Shown here in pieces: positions 35,064 through 42,871 of a stretch of DNA of 64,000 nucleotides. The stretch spans positions 1 to 64,000 of the forward strand of contig NZ_MSCT01000016.1 of assembly GCF_001921865.1 (NCBI RefSeq). Direction: 5' to 3'. The number at the start of each line of letters is the position of its first letter. Position 1 is the stretch's first letter. The notes under the pieces were generated by a model, which worked only from the letters and a program-made list of their open reading frames with translations, did no database searches and was not told the DNA's origin. Made by a program: the position numbers and the translations under genes. The stretch is from Pseudomonas chlororaphis (GTDB lineage: Bacteria; Pseudomonadota; Gammaproteobacteria; Pseudomonadales; Pseudomonadaceae).

Positions 35064-35960
35064 CTACTGCGCCGCCGCCCGCCGGCGCCCGCCCAGGCTC
35101 CAACCTTGCTGCATCCCGGCCGCCGCCAGCAGGATGGCGACCACGCCGACCCATTGCAGCAACTCCAGGCGATGGCCGAAGGCGAACCAGTCGACGAAGA
35201 TCGCCGCGATCGGGTAGATGAACGACAGCGCGCCGGTCAGCGCGGTCGGCAGTTTCTGAATCGCCCCGTACAGCAGCACGTACATCACCCCGGTGTGCAC
35301 AATGCCCAGGGTCAGCAGGCTGGCCCAGGCGCCGGGCGCGTCGGGCAGCGCGGAGAAGTTGGCCCAGGGCGCCAGCAACAGCACGCCGGTGCAGACCTGG
35401 ATCAACGCGATCAGGTGCGGCGGCGTGCCGGTCAGGCGCTTGATCAGCAGCGCGGCGAAGGCGTACAGCAGGGCTGCGCCCAAGGCCAGGGCGATCCCCA
35501 GCAGATAGTCGTTGCCGCCTGCGCCCTGCCCGCCGTGGGCGCTGACGATCGCCAGCATTCCGGCAAAGGAAATGCTCAGCCAGAACAGCTTCTGCGCGGT
35601 GATCTTCTCGCCGAGAAACAGCGCCGCCAGCCCCACCAGCATGAACGGCTGGACGTTGTAGACTGCGGTGCCGATGGCGATCGAGGCCCGGGAATACGAG
35701 GCGAACAGCAGCACCCAGTTGCCGACGATGGCGACCCCGCTGAGCACCGCAAGCAGGAAGGTAGTGCGGGTCAGCAGGCCGCGGCGCAAAAAGCCGAAGC
35801 CGGCGCAGATCAGCAACAGGGTCGCGGCGCCAAACACGCAGCGCCAGAACACCACGTCCTGCACCGGCTGCCCGGAGACCAGCACGAACCAGCCGATGGT
35901 CCCGGAAATCAGCATGGCGGCGGTCATTTCCAGCGAGCCGCGGCGTAACGATTGGTCCAT
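35064..35960 (-). CDS. EamA/DMT-family transporter
   Basis: 298-residue inner-membrane protein with ten predicted helices in two EamA repeats (MLISGTIGWFVLVSGQPVQDVVFWR to IVSAH, and YLLGIALALGAALLYAF to LLAAAGMQQ). Family members export amino acids or metabolites. Start MDQSLRRGS at 35960 with AGGAG 7 bases upstream. Divergent from an Lrp-family regulator across 132 bp, the usual layout for a regulated amino-acid exporter. Confidence 0.9.
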   Translation of the reverse strand: MDQSLRRGSLEMTAAMLISGTIGWFVLVSGQPVQDVVFWRCVFGAATLLLICAGFGFLRRGLLTRTTFLLAVLSGVAIVGNWVLLFASYSRASIAIGTAVYNVQPFMLVGLAALFLGEKITAQKLFWLSISFAGMLAIVSAHGGQGAGGNDYLLGIALALGAALLYAFAALLIKRLTGTPPHLIALIQVCTGVLLLAPWANFSALPDAPGAWASLLTLGIVHTGVMYVLLYGAIQKLPTALTGALSFIYPIAAIFVDWFAFGHRLELLQWVGVVAILLAAAGMQQGWSLGGRRRAAAQ

Positions 35961-36092
35961 GATCATTCTCCTCAACAAGAGCCAAAAGTATGACAATCGG
36001 CTCCTGCACTGCTCAATACGCAACAGCAGGCTAAAATCGACTTGTACCTTTTTTATCAAGGCGACTTTGAGTTTTCACCTAACGAGGTTGGC

Positions 36093-36530
36093 ATGATCGA
36101 CGAAATTGACCAGGCGCTGATCAGCGCCCTGATGGAAGACTCGCGCCGTTCGCTCAAGGCCCTGGCGCAGATCAGCGGGCTGTCGTCGCCCAGCGTCGCC
36201 GAACGCCTGCGGCGCCTGGAGGAACGCGGGGTGCTCAAGGCCTATACCGTGGAAGTCGATCCCCGGTTCTTCGGCTATCAATTGCAGGCCATCGTGCGTA
36301 TCCGTCCATTGCCGGGGAAATTGCAAGAAGTCGAACGGCAGATCCTGGCCATTGCCGAATTCACCGAATGCGACAAGGTCACGGGCGACGACTGTTTTAT
36401 CGCACGCCTGCATGTGCGCGACATGGAGCAGTTGGACACCCTGCTCGACCGCCTCAACCACTATGCGGAAACCAATACCGCCATCGTCAAGAAAAGCCCG
36501 GTGAAACGGCGGTTGCCGCCAATGGCCTAG
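36093..36530 (+). CDS. Lrp/AsnC-family regulator
   Basis: 145-residue regulator: N-terminal HTH (IDQALISALMEDSRRSLKAL, then SGLSSPSVAERLRRLEERGV) and RAM ligand domain (VRIRPLPGKLQEVERQILAI, then DDCFIARLHVRDMEQLDTLL). Start MIDEIDQAL has GAGG 5 bases upstream. Divergent to the EamA exporter, which it probably controls in response to an amino acid. Confidence 0.91.
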   Translation: MIDEIDQALISALMEDSRRSLKALAQISGLSSPSVAERLRRLEERGVLKAYTVEVDPRFFGYQLQAIVRIRPLPGKLQEVERQILAIAEFTECDKVTGDDCFIARLHVRDMEQLDTLLDRLNHYAETNTAIVKKSPVKRRLPPMA

Positions 36531-36602
36531 ACGCGGATTGACAGGCGCCGGATCGGAAAAAAGGTTCTAGACTCCGCCATCATCGACGGAAGGATGCTCG
36601 CC

Positions 36603-36932
36603 ATGAAAATCGCTTATGTGTTGCTGCCGGTATTGCTGCTCGCCGGCTGCGGAACCATCGACACGGTATTCAGGGCAGACTCGGTGGCCAGCGAGAAGCT
36701 CAAGGAGCGCAAATCCTACTGCGGCGGCGTCCCGCGCATCTACAGCGGCGTGACCTACGACTTCTGCAGCCTGCACGCCCCCGTCCCGGAAAATGGCAGA
36801 ACGACCATCGGCCCGGCCTCGACCCAAAGCATGCTGATCGACATAGCCTTTTCCAGCGTGCTCGACACCCTGCTGCTGCCCTATACGATTTACCAGCAAC
36901 AAGCCGACGGCAGCCTGATCATCGCCGACTAG
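36603..36932 (+). CDS. YceK/YidQ-family lipoprotein
   Basis: 109-residue lipoprotein. Signal MKIAYVLLPVLLLAGC with lipobox LAGC (Cys16), then GTIDTVFRADS, YCGGVPRIYSGVTYDFC with paired cysteines, and FSSVLDTLLLPYTIYQQ typical of the YceK/YidQ family. Function unknown, outer-membrane location likely. GGAAGGA ribosome site. Followed by a terminator at 36977. Confidence 0.88.
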   Translation: MKIAYVLLPVLLLAGCGTIDTVFRADSVASEKLKERKSYCGGVPRIYSGVTYDFCSLHAPVPENGRTTIGPASTQSMLIDIAFSSVLDTLLLPYTIYQQQADGSLIIAD

Positions 36933-36976
36933 CCCCGAGGCCGGCGCCTGGCTTGGCACCAGATCGCAGACAACAA

Positions 36977-36998
36977 AAAGCCCGCCGAAGCGGGCTTT
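36977..36998. terminator. Bidirectional terminator
   Basis: AAAGCCCGC-CGAA-GCGGGCTTT hairpin flanked by A-rich and T-rich sides, placed between the convergent lipoprotein and BI-1 genes; it can end transcripts from both. Confidence 0.9.
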
Positions 36999-37020
36999 CC
37001 GGTTTCAGGGCTACGAGGAA

Positions 37021-37692
37021 TCAGTCGTCGCGCCCCATGATGCCGAACAGCTGCAACAAGCTGACGAACAGGTTGTAGATCGAGACATACAGGCTGATGG
37101 TCGCCATGATGTAGTTACGCTCGCCGCCATGAATGATGGCGCTGGTCTGGTACAGGATGCTCACCGAGGAAAACAGCACGAAGCCCGCGCTGATCGCCAA
37201 CTGCAAGCCGCTGATCTGGAAGAACATGCTCGCCAGCACCGCACCCAGCAGGACGAAGAAACCGGCGGTGATGAAACCGCTAAGGAAGCTCATGTCCTTG
37301 CGGCTGATCAGCACGTAGGCCGACAGGCCGCCAAATACCAGGGCCGTCATGGCAAAGGCCGAGCTGACCACTTCCGCGCCGCCCTGCATGCCCAGGTAAC
37401 GGTTGAGGATCGGGCCGAGCAAGAAGCCCATGAAGCCGGTCAGGGCAAATGCCGACACCAGGCCCCAAGCAGAATCGCGCAGCTTGTTGGTGAGGAAGAA
37501 CAGACCGTAGAAACCGATCAGCACCACGAAGATGTTCGGATAGCCGACCCGCATTTGCTGGGCCACATAAGCCATCACACCGCTGAAGGCGAGAGTGAGT
37601 GCGAGCAAGCCGTATGTATTGCGCAGGACGCGGCTAACCTCTAGCTGCTCGGCCTGCACGCCGTTGTTAACTGCGTAATCCTGTTCGCGCAT
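37021..37692 (-). CDS. Bax inhibitor-1 (BI-1)/YccA family membrane protein
   Basis: 223-residue inner-membrane protein with seven helices, starting MREQDYAVNNGVQAEQLEVSR and ending SLLQLFGIMGRDD. The family hallmark with conserved acidic C-terminus (ISLYVSIYNLFVSLLQLFG) is clear. E. coli YccA modulates FtsH; other members act as Ca2+ leak channels. It sits next to tRNA-Ser as PA2604 does in P. aeruginosa. Confidence 0.92.
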   Translation of the reverse strand: MREQDYAVNNGVQAEQLEVSRVLRNTYGLLALTLAFSGVMAYVAQQMRVGYPNIFVVLIGFYGLFFLTNKLRDSAWGLVSAFALTGFMGFLLGPILNRYLGMQGGAEVVSSAFAMTALVFGGLSAYVLISRKDMSFLSGFITAGFFVLLGAVLASMFFQISGLQLAISAGFVLFSSVSILYQTSAIIHGGERNYIMATISLYVSIYNLFVSLLQLFGIMGRDD

Positions 37693-37815
37693 AGCGACAC
37701 TCCTGTTGGTTTGAAACGTTCAGTGGCAAAGATAATAACAGACGCTCTGCAACACACCATGGAGAGAGTTTGACAGTGTGTTTCATTCAGGTATTATGGC
37801 GCCCGCAACAAAAAC

Positions 37816-37903
37816 GGAGGTGTGGCCGAGTGGTTTAAGGCAACGGTCTTGAAAACCGTCGACTGTAACAGGTCCATGAGTTCGAATCCCATCGCCTCCG
37901 CCA
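37816..37903 (+). tRNA. tRNA-Ser (anticodon TGA)
   Basis: 88-nt class II tRNA including an encoded CCA (37901-37903). Acceptor GGAGGTG pairs with CGCCTCC, anticodon stem ACGGT/ACCGT (43-47 and 55-59 of the 378xx block) holds loop CTTGAAA with anticodon TGA at 37850-37852, and T-loop TTCGAAT is intact. The variable arm is long, as for serine. Confidence 0.97.
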
Positions 37904-37955
37904 TATTCGTCACGCTAAGGCCCCGATTATTCGGGGCTTTTTCGTTTCTGGCGGA
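37903..37955 (+). repeat. Direct repeat, copy 1 (tRNA-Ser terminator region)
   Basis: Left copy of an imperfect direct repeat: TTCGTCACGCTAAGGCCCCG and the hairpin plus TTCTGGCGGAT. The right copy begins 940 bp further on (38843). It is the normal 3' flank of tRNA-Ser. Confidence 0.7.
37920..37942 (+). terminator. tRNA-Ser terminator
   Basis: Rho-independent hairpin GCCCCGA-TTAT-TCGGGGC followed by TTTTT, 16 bp after the tRNA. Confidence 0.92.
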
Positions 37956-38506
37956 TAGATTTCCGATCGCCCCGACACACCGGCGCCCCGTATTTTTTAC
38001 GACGTTGCACAACTGTCTTTGGCCCTCTGCCGACCAAACCCCATCACTTCACCCAGGCGCCCGACATGTCGCCGACGCCGGCTCTTGATGACAGTTTTAT
38101 GAATAGCCAACGACATACATCGCGCATGGCTGAATGCGGACATACTTTCCACTGCTGTTTGATAGCTTAAGGCCAGCTCCCGGCATGCCTCAGCAGCACC
38201 GCTGACAAGACACGGAAGTCTGGCAGCCATCCCCCAGCGATGGCGTTTTCTATCCAGGGACAAGGATCTGAAGATGGCAACCACCCCCCTATCCTCCAGG
38301 ACTCCAGGTTCGCGCCAGCCCGCCACTTGACGGCTCGCCTCGCGCAACCCGCGCGCGTATTGGTGTTTTCCCAACGGCCCGGGTCGATGACCAACAAAGC
38401 CGTGCGGAACACCCACTTCGCACAATGGATTCCGGAAACCATTCAATAAACGGGGCGAACTCCGAAAAGCCAGACGAGTAGGAACTTATATATGGAGATA
38501 TATCGT
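37943..38506. other. Gene-poor stretch between tRNA-Ser and cystatin-like gene
   Basis: About 560 bp without a gene I can support. Short open frames on both strands (for example 37997-38446, minus) lack ribosome sites and recognisable motifs. The stretch is relatively AT-rich near 38460-38510, which may be the promoter of the small gene. It looks like decayed accessory DNA between the two terminator repeats. Confidence 0.55.
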
Positions 38507-38776
38507 ATGTCGGCTCAAGAAAACTTCGTTGGCGGATGGACTCCTTATCACAAACTGACTCCAGAGGATCAGAAAGTATTCGCCGAAGCGCTGGCCGGGT
38601 TCGTGGGGGTGAACTACACGCCTGAACTGGTTTCGTCCCAGATCGTCAATGGCACCAACTATCGGTATCAGACGAAAGCGACGTTGCCCGGCTCGCCAAA
38701 CAGCTGGCAAGCGGTCGTGGAAATCTACGCGCCGCTCAAAGGCAAGCCGCACATTACCCAGATCCACCGGATCTAA
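38507..38776 (+). CDS. Cystatin-like small protein
   Basis: 89-residue soluble protein starting MSAQENFVGGWTPYHKLTPE. It carries a QxVxG-type motif (SSQIVNGTNYRYQTKA) in a helix-then-strand setting as in type 1 cystatins (stefins), whose loop inhibits papain-like proteases: an N-terminal glycine pair (GG), the QIVNG first loop and a PNSW second hairpin loop are all present. Function in bacteria is unproven. GGAGA lies 8 bases upstream; an ATG at 38492 is an alternative. Confidence 0.8.
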   Translation: MSAQENFVGGWTPYHKLTPEDQKVFAEALAGFVGVNYTPELVSSQIVNGTNYRYQTKATLPGSPNSWQAVVEIYAPLKGKPHITQIHRI

Positions 38777-38842
38777 GCGCGTCGCCAACCATCGGGTCAT
38801 GTGAGGATTGCGAGGCCCGATGGTTGCTCACGACACTACGGC

Positions 38843-38893
38843 CTATTGGTCACGCTAAAGCCCCGATCATTCGGGGCTTTAGCGCTTCTGCAG
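38843..38893 (+). repeat. Direct repeat, copy 2, with perfect hairpin
   Basis: TTGGTCACGCTAAAGCCCCG and following bases repeat the tRNA-Ser terminator region (37903) with a few changes. The copy has a 14-bp perfect stem CGCTAAAGCCCCGA-TCAT-TCGGGGCTTTAGCG (38853-38884) and lies 77 bp after the cystatin-like gene, where it can serve as its terminator. Confidence 0.72.
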
Positions 38894-39011
38894 GATGGAA
38901 AGCCTGGCCACGGCATTGACGCCTGAATCGCGATCGCCCCTCCACCGTAATGAAATCGGTAAAGGGCGTGGTGCCAGCAGCACCGTTCAAGCCTCTCGTG
39001 CCGTTTGGGAG

Positions 39012-39428
39012 CTATTTCATTCCTATATCTTGCGCGAAACGAAGCAGGTAGCCATCGGGGTCCAGGACCAGGAAATTCCTCTGGCCAAACTGCCGATCGT
39101 TGCTGCGATACCAATGTTCCTCGATGGGCCTCCTGAGTGCATGGCCTGCGGCTTCAAGCGCCGAAACCAGTACAAACGCGTCCGGACACTCAATGGAGAG
39201 GTTCATGCCTCGGCCATAGGGAGGCTCCAGGGGCCCCACGCGCCAGGGCGAATCCTCAGGCCAGTCCTGCTCCAGCATGATCTGGCTACCACCAAAGGAG
39301 AGAAACGCAAACTTGTCCTCGGGGCGGTCGTACTCGACCCTGAAACCCAACACATCACAATAGAAATAAAGACTCTGCTTCAGGTCCGAAACGATCAGCT
39401 CCGGCACCAGGGCGTTCAACTTGAACAT
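39012..39428 (-). CDS. VOC-family (glyoxalase/bleomycin-resistance-like) protein
   Basis: 138-residue vicinal oxygen chelate protein with two beta-alpha-beta-beta-beta units (MFKLNALVPELIVSDLKQSL, FYCDVLGFRVEYDRPEDKFA; then GQRNFLVLDPDGYLLRFAQD). Resembles bleomycin-binding proteins; substrate not predictable. Monocistronic, weak ribosome site. Confidence 0.87.
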   Translation of the reverse strand: MFKLNALVPELIVSDLKQSLYFYCDVLGFRVEYDRPEDKFAFLSFGGSQIMLEQDWPEDSPWRVGPLEPPYGRGMNLSIECPDAFVLVSALEAAGHALRRPIEEHWYRSNDRQFGQRNFLVLDPDGYLLRFAQDIGMK

Positions 39429-39515
39429 GCTTTGGCATCCATTCAGTTCTTTGGCCGGCCAATTTACCCTGATTTTCTGTCATTACCGACCCAGCCAGCA
39501 CCCAGGCATTACCGG

Positions 39516-39752
39516 TCATTGAACCTTCTGCCCGGTGCCAATCCTTTTCGCCCTGTCGATTCCCCACTCGAACGCATCCTCCATATCCAGGCCATCCGGG
39601 GCCAGATCATTGTCTTCGATGACAATGCGACCATCGGGCTGGTAGATGCCAATGAACATCTTGAGCGAGCCATCCCTGAGGATCTCTGACCTCACCTTGA
39701 TCGTGCATCCATTTGAAAGCGTTTCGCTGTGATGCAAATGACGCTCGGTCAT
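39516..39752 (-). CDS. Hypothetical small acidic protein
   Basis: 78-residue soluble protein, MTERHLHHSETLSNGCTIKV, with a beta-rich core (LKMFIGIYQPDGRIVIEDND) and a helix GLDMEDAFEWGIDRAKRI. No family recognised. GAGGG is 9 bases upstream of the chosen ATG. The frame continues upstream to 39881, but codon content and the site favour the shorter form. Confidence 0.65.
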   Translation of the reverse strand: MTERHLHHSETLSNGCTIKVRSEILRDGSLKMFIGIYQPDGRIVIEDNDLAPDGLDMEDAFEWGIDRAKRIGTGQKVQ

Positions 39753-39864
39753 AGCCGCATCCCTCGGTAAATGAAGTTCGAGTAAGGCACAGCCCTTTGA
39801 TTCACGCCAGTCGACGGCAACCCCGGCAAGGGTGGAGACGGCATGCGAGATTTTGCGCAGGCAA

Positions 39865-39890
39865 TAAAAAGCCCCGCGCAATGACGGGGC
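39865..39890 (-). terminator. Terminator of the membrane-protein gene
   Basis: GCCCCG-N8-CGGGGC hairpin; on the minus strand it is followed by TTTTTA, 22 bp after the stop of the gene at 39913. Confidence 0.82.
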
Positions 39891-39912
39891 CGGGATTCAT
39901 CGCTGTCGATAC

Positions 39913-40266
39913 TCAGCCGGCCGGCTTCAACGGCGCCGGACCCGCCATGACATAACGCGACATCAAGTAAGCGACCAGGCCGCCCAAGGCCGCGCCGGCC
40001 GCATCGGCCAGAAACAGCGCCAGTTGCGACGCCGAATGCTGATAGACCCTGCACATCGCCACCCAGGCGTTTTCCATGAAGCCGGAAGCCCAGTCCCAGC
40101 CACAGGGGTAGACCATCAAAAAGGCCAGGCCGACGAGGGTGACCCACCCGGTAAGCCCCGGGTGGTTGTGCGAGAAGACGAAACGGGCAATTTGGCAGAT
40201 ACCGACAAAAATCCAGGCCGCCAGCATGCTTCTCATGAATTGGTCGAATAACTCGAAAAAGGCCAT
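39913..40266 (-). CDS. Small integral membrane protein, unknown
   Basis: 117-residue protein with about three hydrophobic helices (SMLAAWIFVGICQIARFVF; WVTLVGLAFLMVYPCGWDWA; LALFLADAAGAALGGLVAYLM). No family recognised. It has its own terminator and is likely monocistronic. Start MAFFELFDQF. Confidence 0.68.
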   Translation of the reverse strand: MAFFELFDQFMRSMLAAWIFVGICQIARFVFSHNHPGLTGWVTLVGLAFLMVYPCGWDWASGFMENAWVAMCRVYQHSASQLALFLADAAGAALGGLVAYLMSRYVMAGPAPLKPAG

Positions 40267-40320
40267 GACAAGGTACGCAGAAAAATCGACGGTCGATGAT
40301 AGCGAGTCGCGCCGACATTA

Positions 40321-40343
40321 AAAACCCGGCGCGATGGCCGGGT
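40321..40343 (-). terminator. Terminator of the L,D-transpeptidase gene
   Basis: ACCCGGC-N6-GCCGGGT hairpin, with a T-run on the minus-strand downstream side (AAAA on the plus strand at 40321-40324), 89 bp beyond the stop at 40432. Confidence 0.8.
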
Positions 40344-40431
40344 CGTGATGAGTGCGGCGCTCCTCGCAGCCCCCTACCCAATGCCCGGCCAAGGCCTGGC
40401 GTCGTTAACCGGCTGCGGCCATTCGCGGCCT

Positions 40432-42021
40432 TCAGGGCTTGCCACCCAGGGCCACCAGCAAGGCCGCGTCCCGGCCGTAGATGTCCGGGGCATAGGACAG
40501 CTGGCCATGGCTGTCGGCCTGTGCCGTCCAGTAGGTGAGCAGGATCGGCACCGGCGTGGTCAGCCGGAACTCGTGGGTGAGCCCGGTGCTCAGCAGTTCG
40601 TCGGTACGCACCCGCTCCGCCGGGCTCACCAGCAGGTCGCGCAGTTGCAACGCATGCTCGACCCGCACGCAGCCCGAACTGAAGGCCCGCGGCCCCTTGT
40701 TGAACAGCGCCTGGCTGGGCGTGTCGTGCAGGTACACCGAGAACGGATTGGGGAAACGGATTGCCATCTGCCCCAGCGGGTTTCTCGGCCCGGCGTCCTG
40801 GCGCAGGAGGATATTGCCGGGGTTATCCCAGTCGATATCTTCCACAGCCAAAGGATGCCCCTGGCTATCGAGCACCTGCAGGTTCTGCCGATTGAGGAAG
40901 GACTGGTCACGGCGGATCTCCGGCAGCTTGTCTTCGCGGAAAATGGTCGGCGGCACCGTCCAGGTGGGGTTCAGGGTCAGGCGCGTGACCCGGGATTTCA
41001 ACAAGGGCGTCTGCCGTTCGGCGCGCCCGACCTGGGTCCGGGTCTGCCAGACCGCGACGCCGCCTTGATAGACGGTCAACTGCGCCGCCGCCAGGTTGAC
41101 CAGCAGGCTGTCGGGTTCCAGGTCCTGGGCCAGCCAGCGGAAACGTTCGAGGTTGATGCGCAACTGTTCGCGGCGCATGTGCGGGCTGATGTTCAATTCG
41201 TTCAGGGTTCCCGCACCGAGCACCCCGTCGGCTTGCAGCGAATGGCTCAGCTGGAAGCTTTTTACCGCGCTCACCAGGTCGCTGCTATAGAGGGTGTCGA
41301 GCGCCTTGGGCTGCGCGCTCAGATAACCTTCCTTGAACAGCCGTTGCGCCAGTTCCGGTACGCGTGCGTCCTGCATCTGCGGGCGCAGCAGCGGTCCGCT
41401 GGCAAGCGGCTGCCAATGGGGCAACGCCAGCAGGCGCTGCTGGGCATAGAGCTGGCGCAGGTTCTGGTAGTGCGCCAGGCTCGGCCGGGCCAAGGCAAAG
41501 GCCGCCGCGATGTCCTGCAGACCCGGGCCGGCGATGGCGAGCAGTTGCGCCTGGCGATCCGGTTGCAGCGGCTGGGCGTGCCACATCGGCTCGAAGCGCT
41601 CTTGCGGCAGACGACCATAATGCAGGTCATGCAGGGCTTGCAGGTAATGCTGGCTGAGGCTCAGGTCGCTGCACAGCGCATCGCCCGCGGCAACGTCGTC
41701 AGGCGAGCGGTAGTGGATCGGGTCCAGGCCGTCGTCGGCCAATTGCTGCAATTGCGCTTGCAACGCCGCCGAACGCTCGCTGGACGACCACAGCAGTTGC
41801 TCGCCCTGCTGCTGGTAGAACGCCTGCAACAGACTCTGTGCAGGGGCATCCAGGTGCGCGGCCAGCCCCGGACAGGCCGTGGGCAGGCGAGCGAGCGCCA
41901 ATTGCACGGGGCTTTCATGATCGGCCGGTACGTCCTGGGCAGTCGCGACCAACGGCGCAGCGAGCAAGAAAAGGCTCAAGTAACATGCGTGTTTTTTGAA
42001 CAACTGCTTTACTCCAATCAT
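40432..42021 (-). CDS. L,D-transpeptidase, LdtD/YcbB-like
   Basis: 529-residue periplasmic peptidoglycan L,D-transpeptidase. Signal peptide MIGVKQLFKKHACYLSLFLL..VATA, a scaffold domain, a peptidoglycan-binding_1 domain (SSDLVSAVKSFQLSHSLQAD) and a YkuD catalytic domain with SSGCVRV (nucleophile Cys451). It makes 3-3 cross-links, which matter under cell-wall stress and beta-lactams. Start at 42021 chosen for AAGGTG 6 bases upstream. Divergent from a second YkuD-type gene. Confidence 0.9.
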   Translation of the reverse strand: MIGVKQLFKKHACYLSLFLLAAPLVATAQDVPADHESPVQLALARLPTACPGLAAHLDAPAQSLLQAFYQQQGEQLLWSSSERSAALQAQLQQLADDGLDPIHYRSPDDVAAGDALCSDLSLSQHYLQALHDLHYGRLPQERFEPMWHAQPLQPDRQAQLLAIAGPGLQDIAAAFALARPSLAHYQNLRQLYAQQRLLALPHWQPLASGPLLRPQMQDARVPELAQRLFKEGYLSAQPKALDTLYSSDLVSAVKSFQLSHSLQADGVLGAGTLNELNISPHMRREQLRINLERFRWLAQDLEPDSLLVNLAAAQLTVYQGGVAVWQTRTQVGRAERQTPLLKSRVTRLTLNPTWTVPPTIFREDKLPEIRRDQSFLNRQNLQVLDSQGHPLAVEDIDWDNPGNILLRQDAGPRNPLGQMAIRFPNPFSVYLHDTPSQALFNKGPRAFSSGCVRVEHALQLRDLLVSPAERVRTDELLSTGLTHEFRLTTPVPILLTYWTAQADSHGQLSYAPDIYGRDAALLVALGGKP

Positions 42022-42143
42022 GGCCATCACCTTGATGGCCAACCTCGGCAGTGGCTGCGAACAATATCAAGCCACCGATAACCAGAACTGCCAGGAGAGC
42101 GACAGGACGTCAGGAGCCAAAGTGACAGTGGGGACACTCTAGA

Positions 42144-42857
42144 ATGCTGACTTTCTTGCGCCGGCTGTGCCTGGCGATGACCACCCTGGGCGCGATCTGC
42201 AGCCCCGCGCTCGCCGCCAGCACTACCCCTTCGCTGCTGTACAACAGCCTCTCCCACGCCGCCCCGGAACTCAATCCCCACGTATTAAAAAGTGCCCTGA
42301 GCGCCATGCAATGCGCGGTCAACAGCGGCGCCAGACAAGCCCGGCACCTGGCGGTCATCGATTACTCGCAACCGTCCACGGCCCGCCGCCTGTGGATCTT
42401 CGACCTGAATAAACGAACCCTGGTGCTGCGCGACCTGGTCGCCCACGGGCAGAAATCCGGGGAAAACTTCGCCACTCAATTCTCCAATCGCATGGGCAGC
42501 TACCAGTCCAGCCTCGGCCTGTTCCGCACCCAGGAAAGCTACGAAGGCGCCCACGGTTATTCGCTGCGCATGGACGGCCTGGAGCCGGGCATCAACGACC
42601 TGGCCCGCGACCGCGATATCGTGATCCATGCCGCCGACTATGTGAGCCCGCTGTGGAGCCGGCGCGAGGGTCGGATAGGTCGCAGCCTCGGCTGCCCGGC
42701 CGTACGCCCACAGGTGGCTCGCCAGGTCATTGACCGCCTCAAGGACGGCCAGTTCATGTTCTCCTGGTACCCCGACCAGCAGTGGCTCAAATCGTCGCCC
42801 TACCTCAATTGCCAGCCACGCCAGGTGGCCAGCATCCTCACCGCCAACGGCGGCTAG
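42144..42857 (+). CDS. Murein L,D-transpeptidase catalytic-domain family (YkuD_2)
   Basis: 237-residue exported protein, signal MLTFLRRLCLAMTTLGAICSPALAA, then the YkuD_2 (PF13645-type) domain: LWIFDLNKRTLVLRDLVAHG, HAADYVSP and RSLGCPAVR with nucleophile candidate Cys184. Likely acts on peptidoglycan. 122 bp separate it from the divergent LdtD-like gene. Confidence 0.87.
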   Translation: MLTFLRRLCLAMTTLGAICSPALAASTTPSLLYNSLSHAAPELNPHVLKSALSAMQCAVNSGARQARHLAVIDYSQPSTARRLWIFDLNKRTLVLRDLVAHGQKSGENFATQFSNRMGSYQSSLGLFRTQESYEGAHGYSLRMDGLEPGINDLARDRDIVIHAADYVSPLWSRREGRIGRSLGCPAVRPQVARQVIDRLKDGQFMFSWYPDQQWLKSSPYLNCQPRQVASILTANGG

Positions 42858-42871
42858 CCGGCATTCCAGGC

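Noticed and set aside
37997..38446. 149-codon minus-strand frame between tRNA-Ser and the cystatin-like gene
   Set aside because: No ribosome site, mixed low-information composition and overlapping frames on both strands; not supported as a gene.
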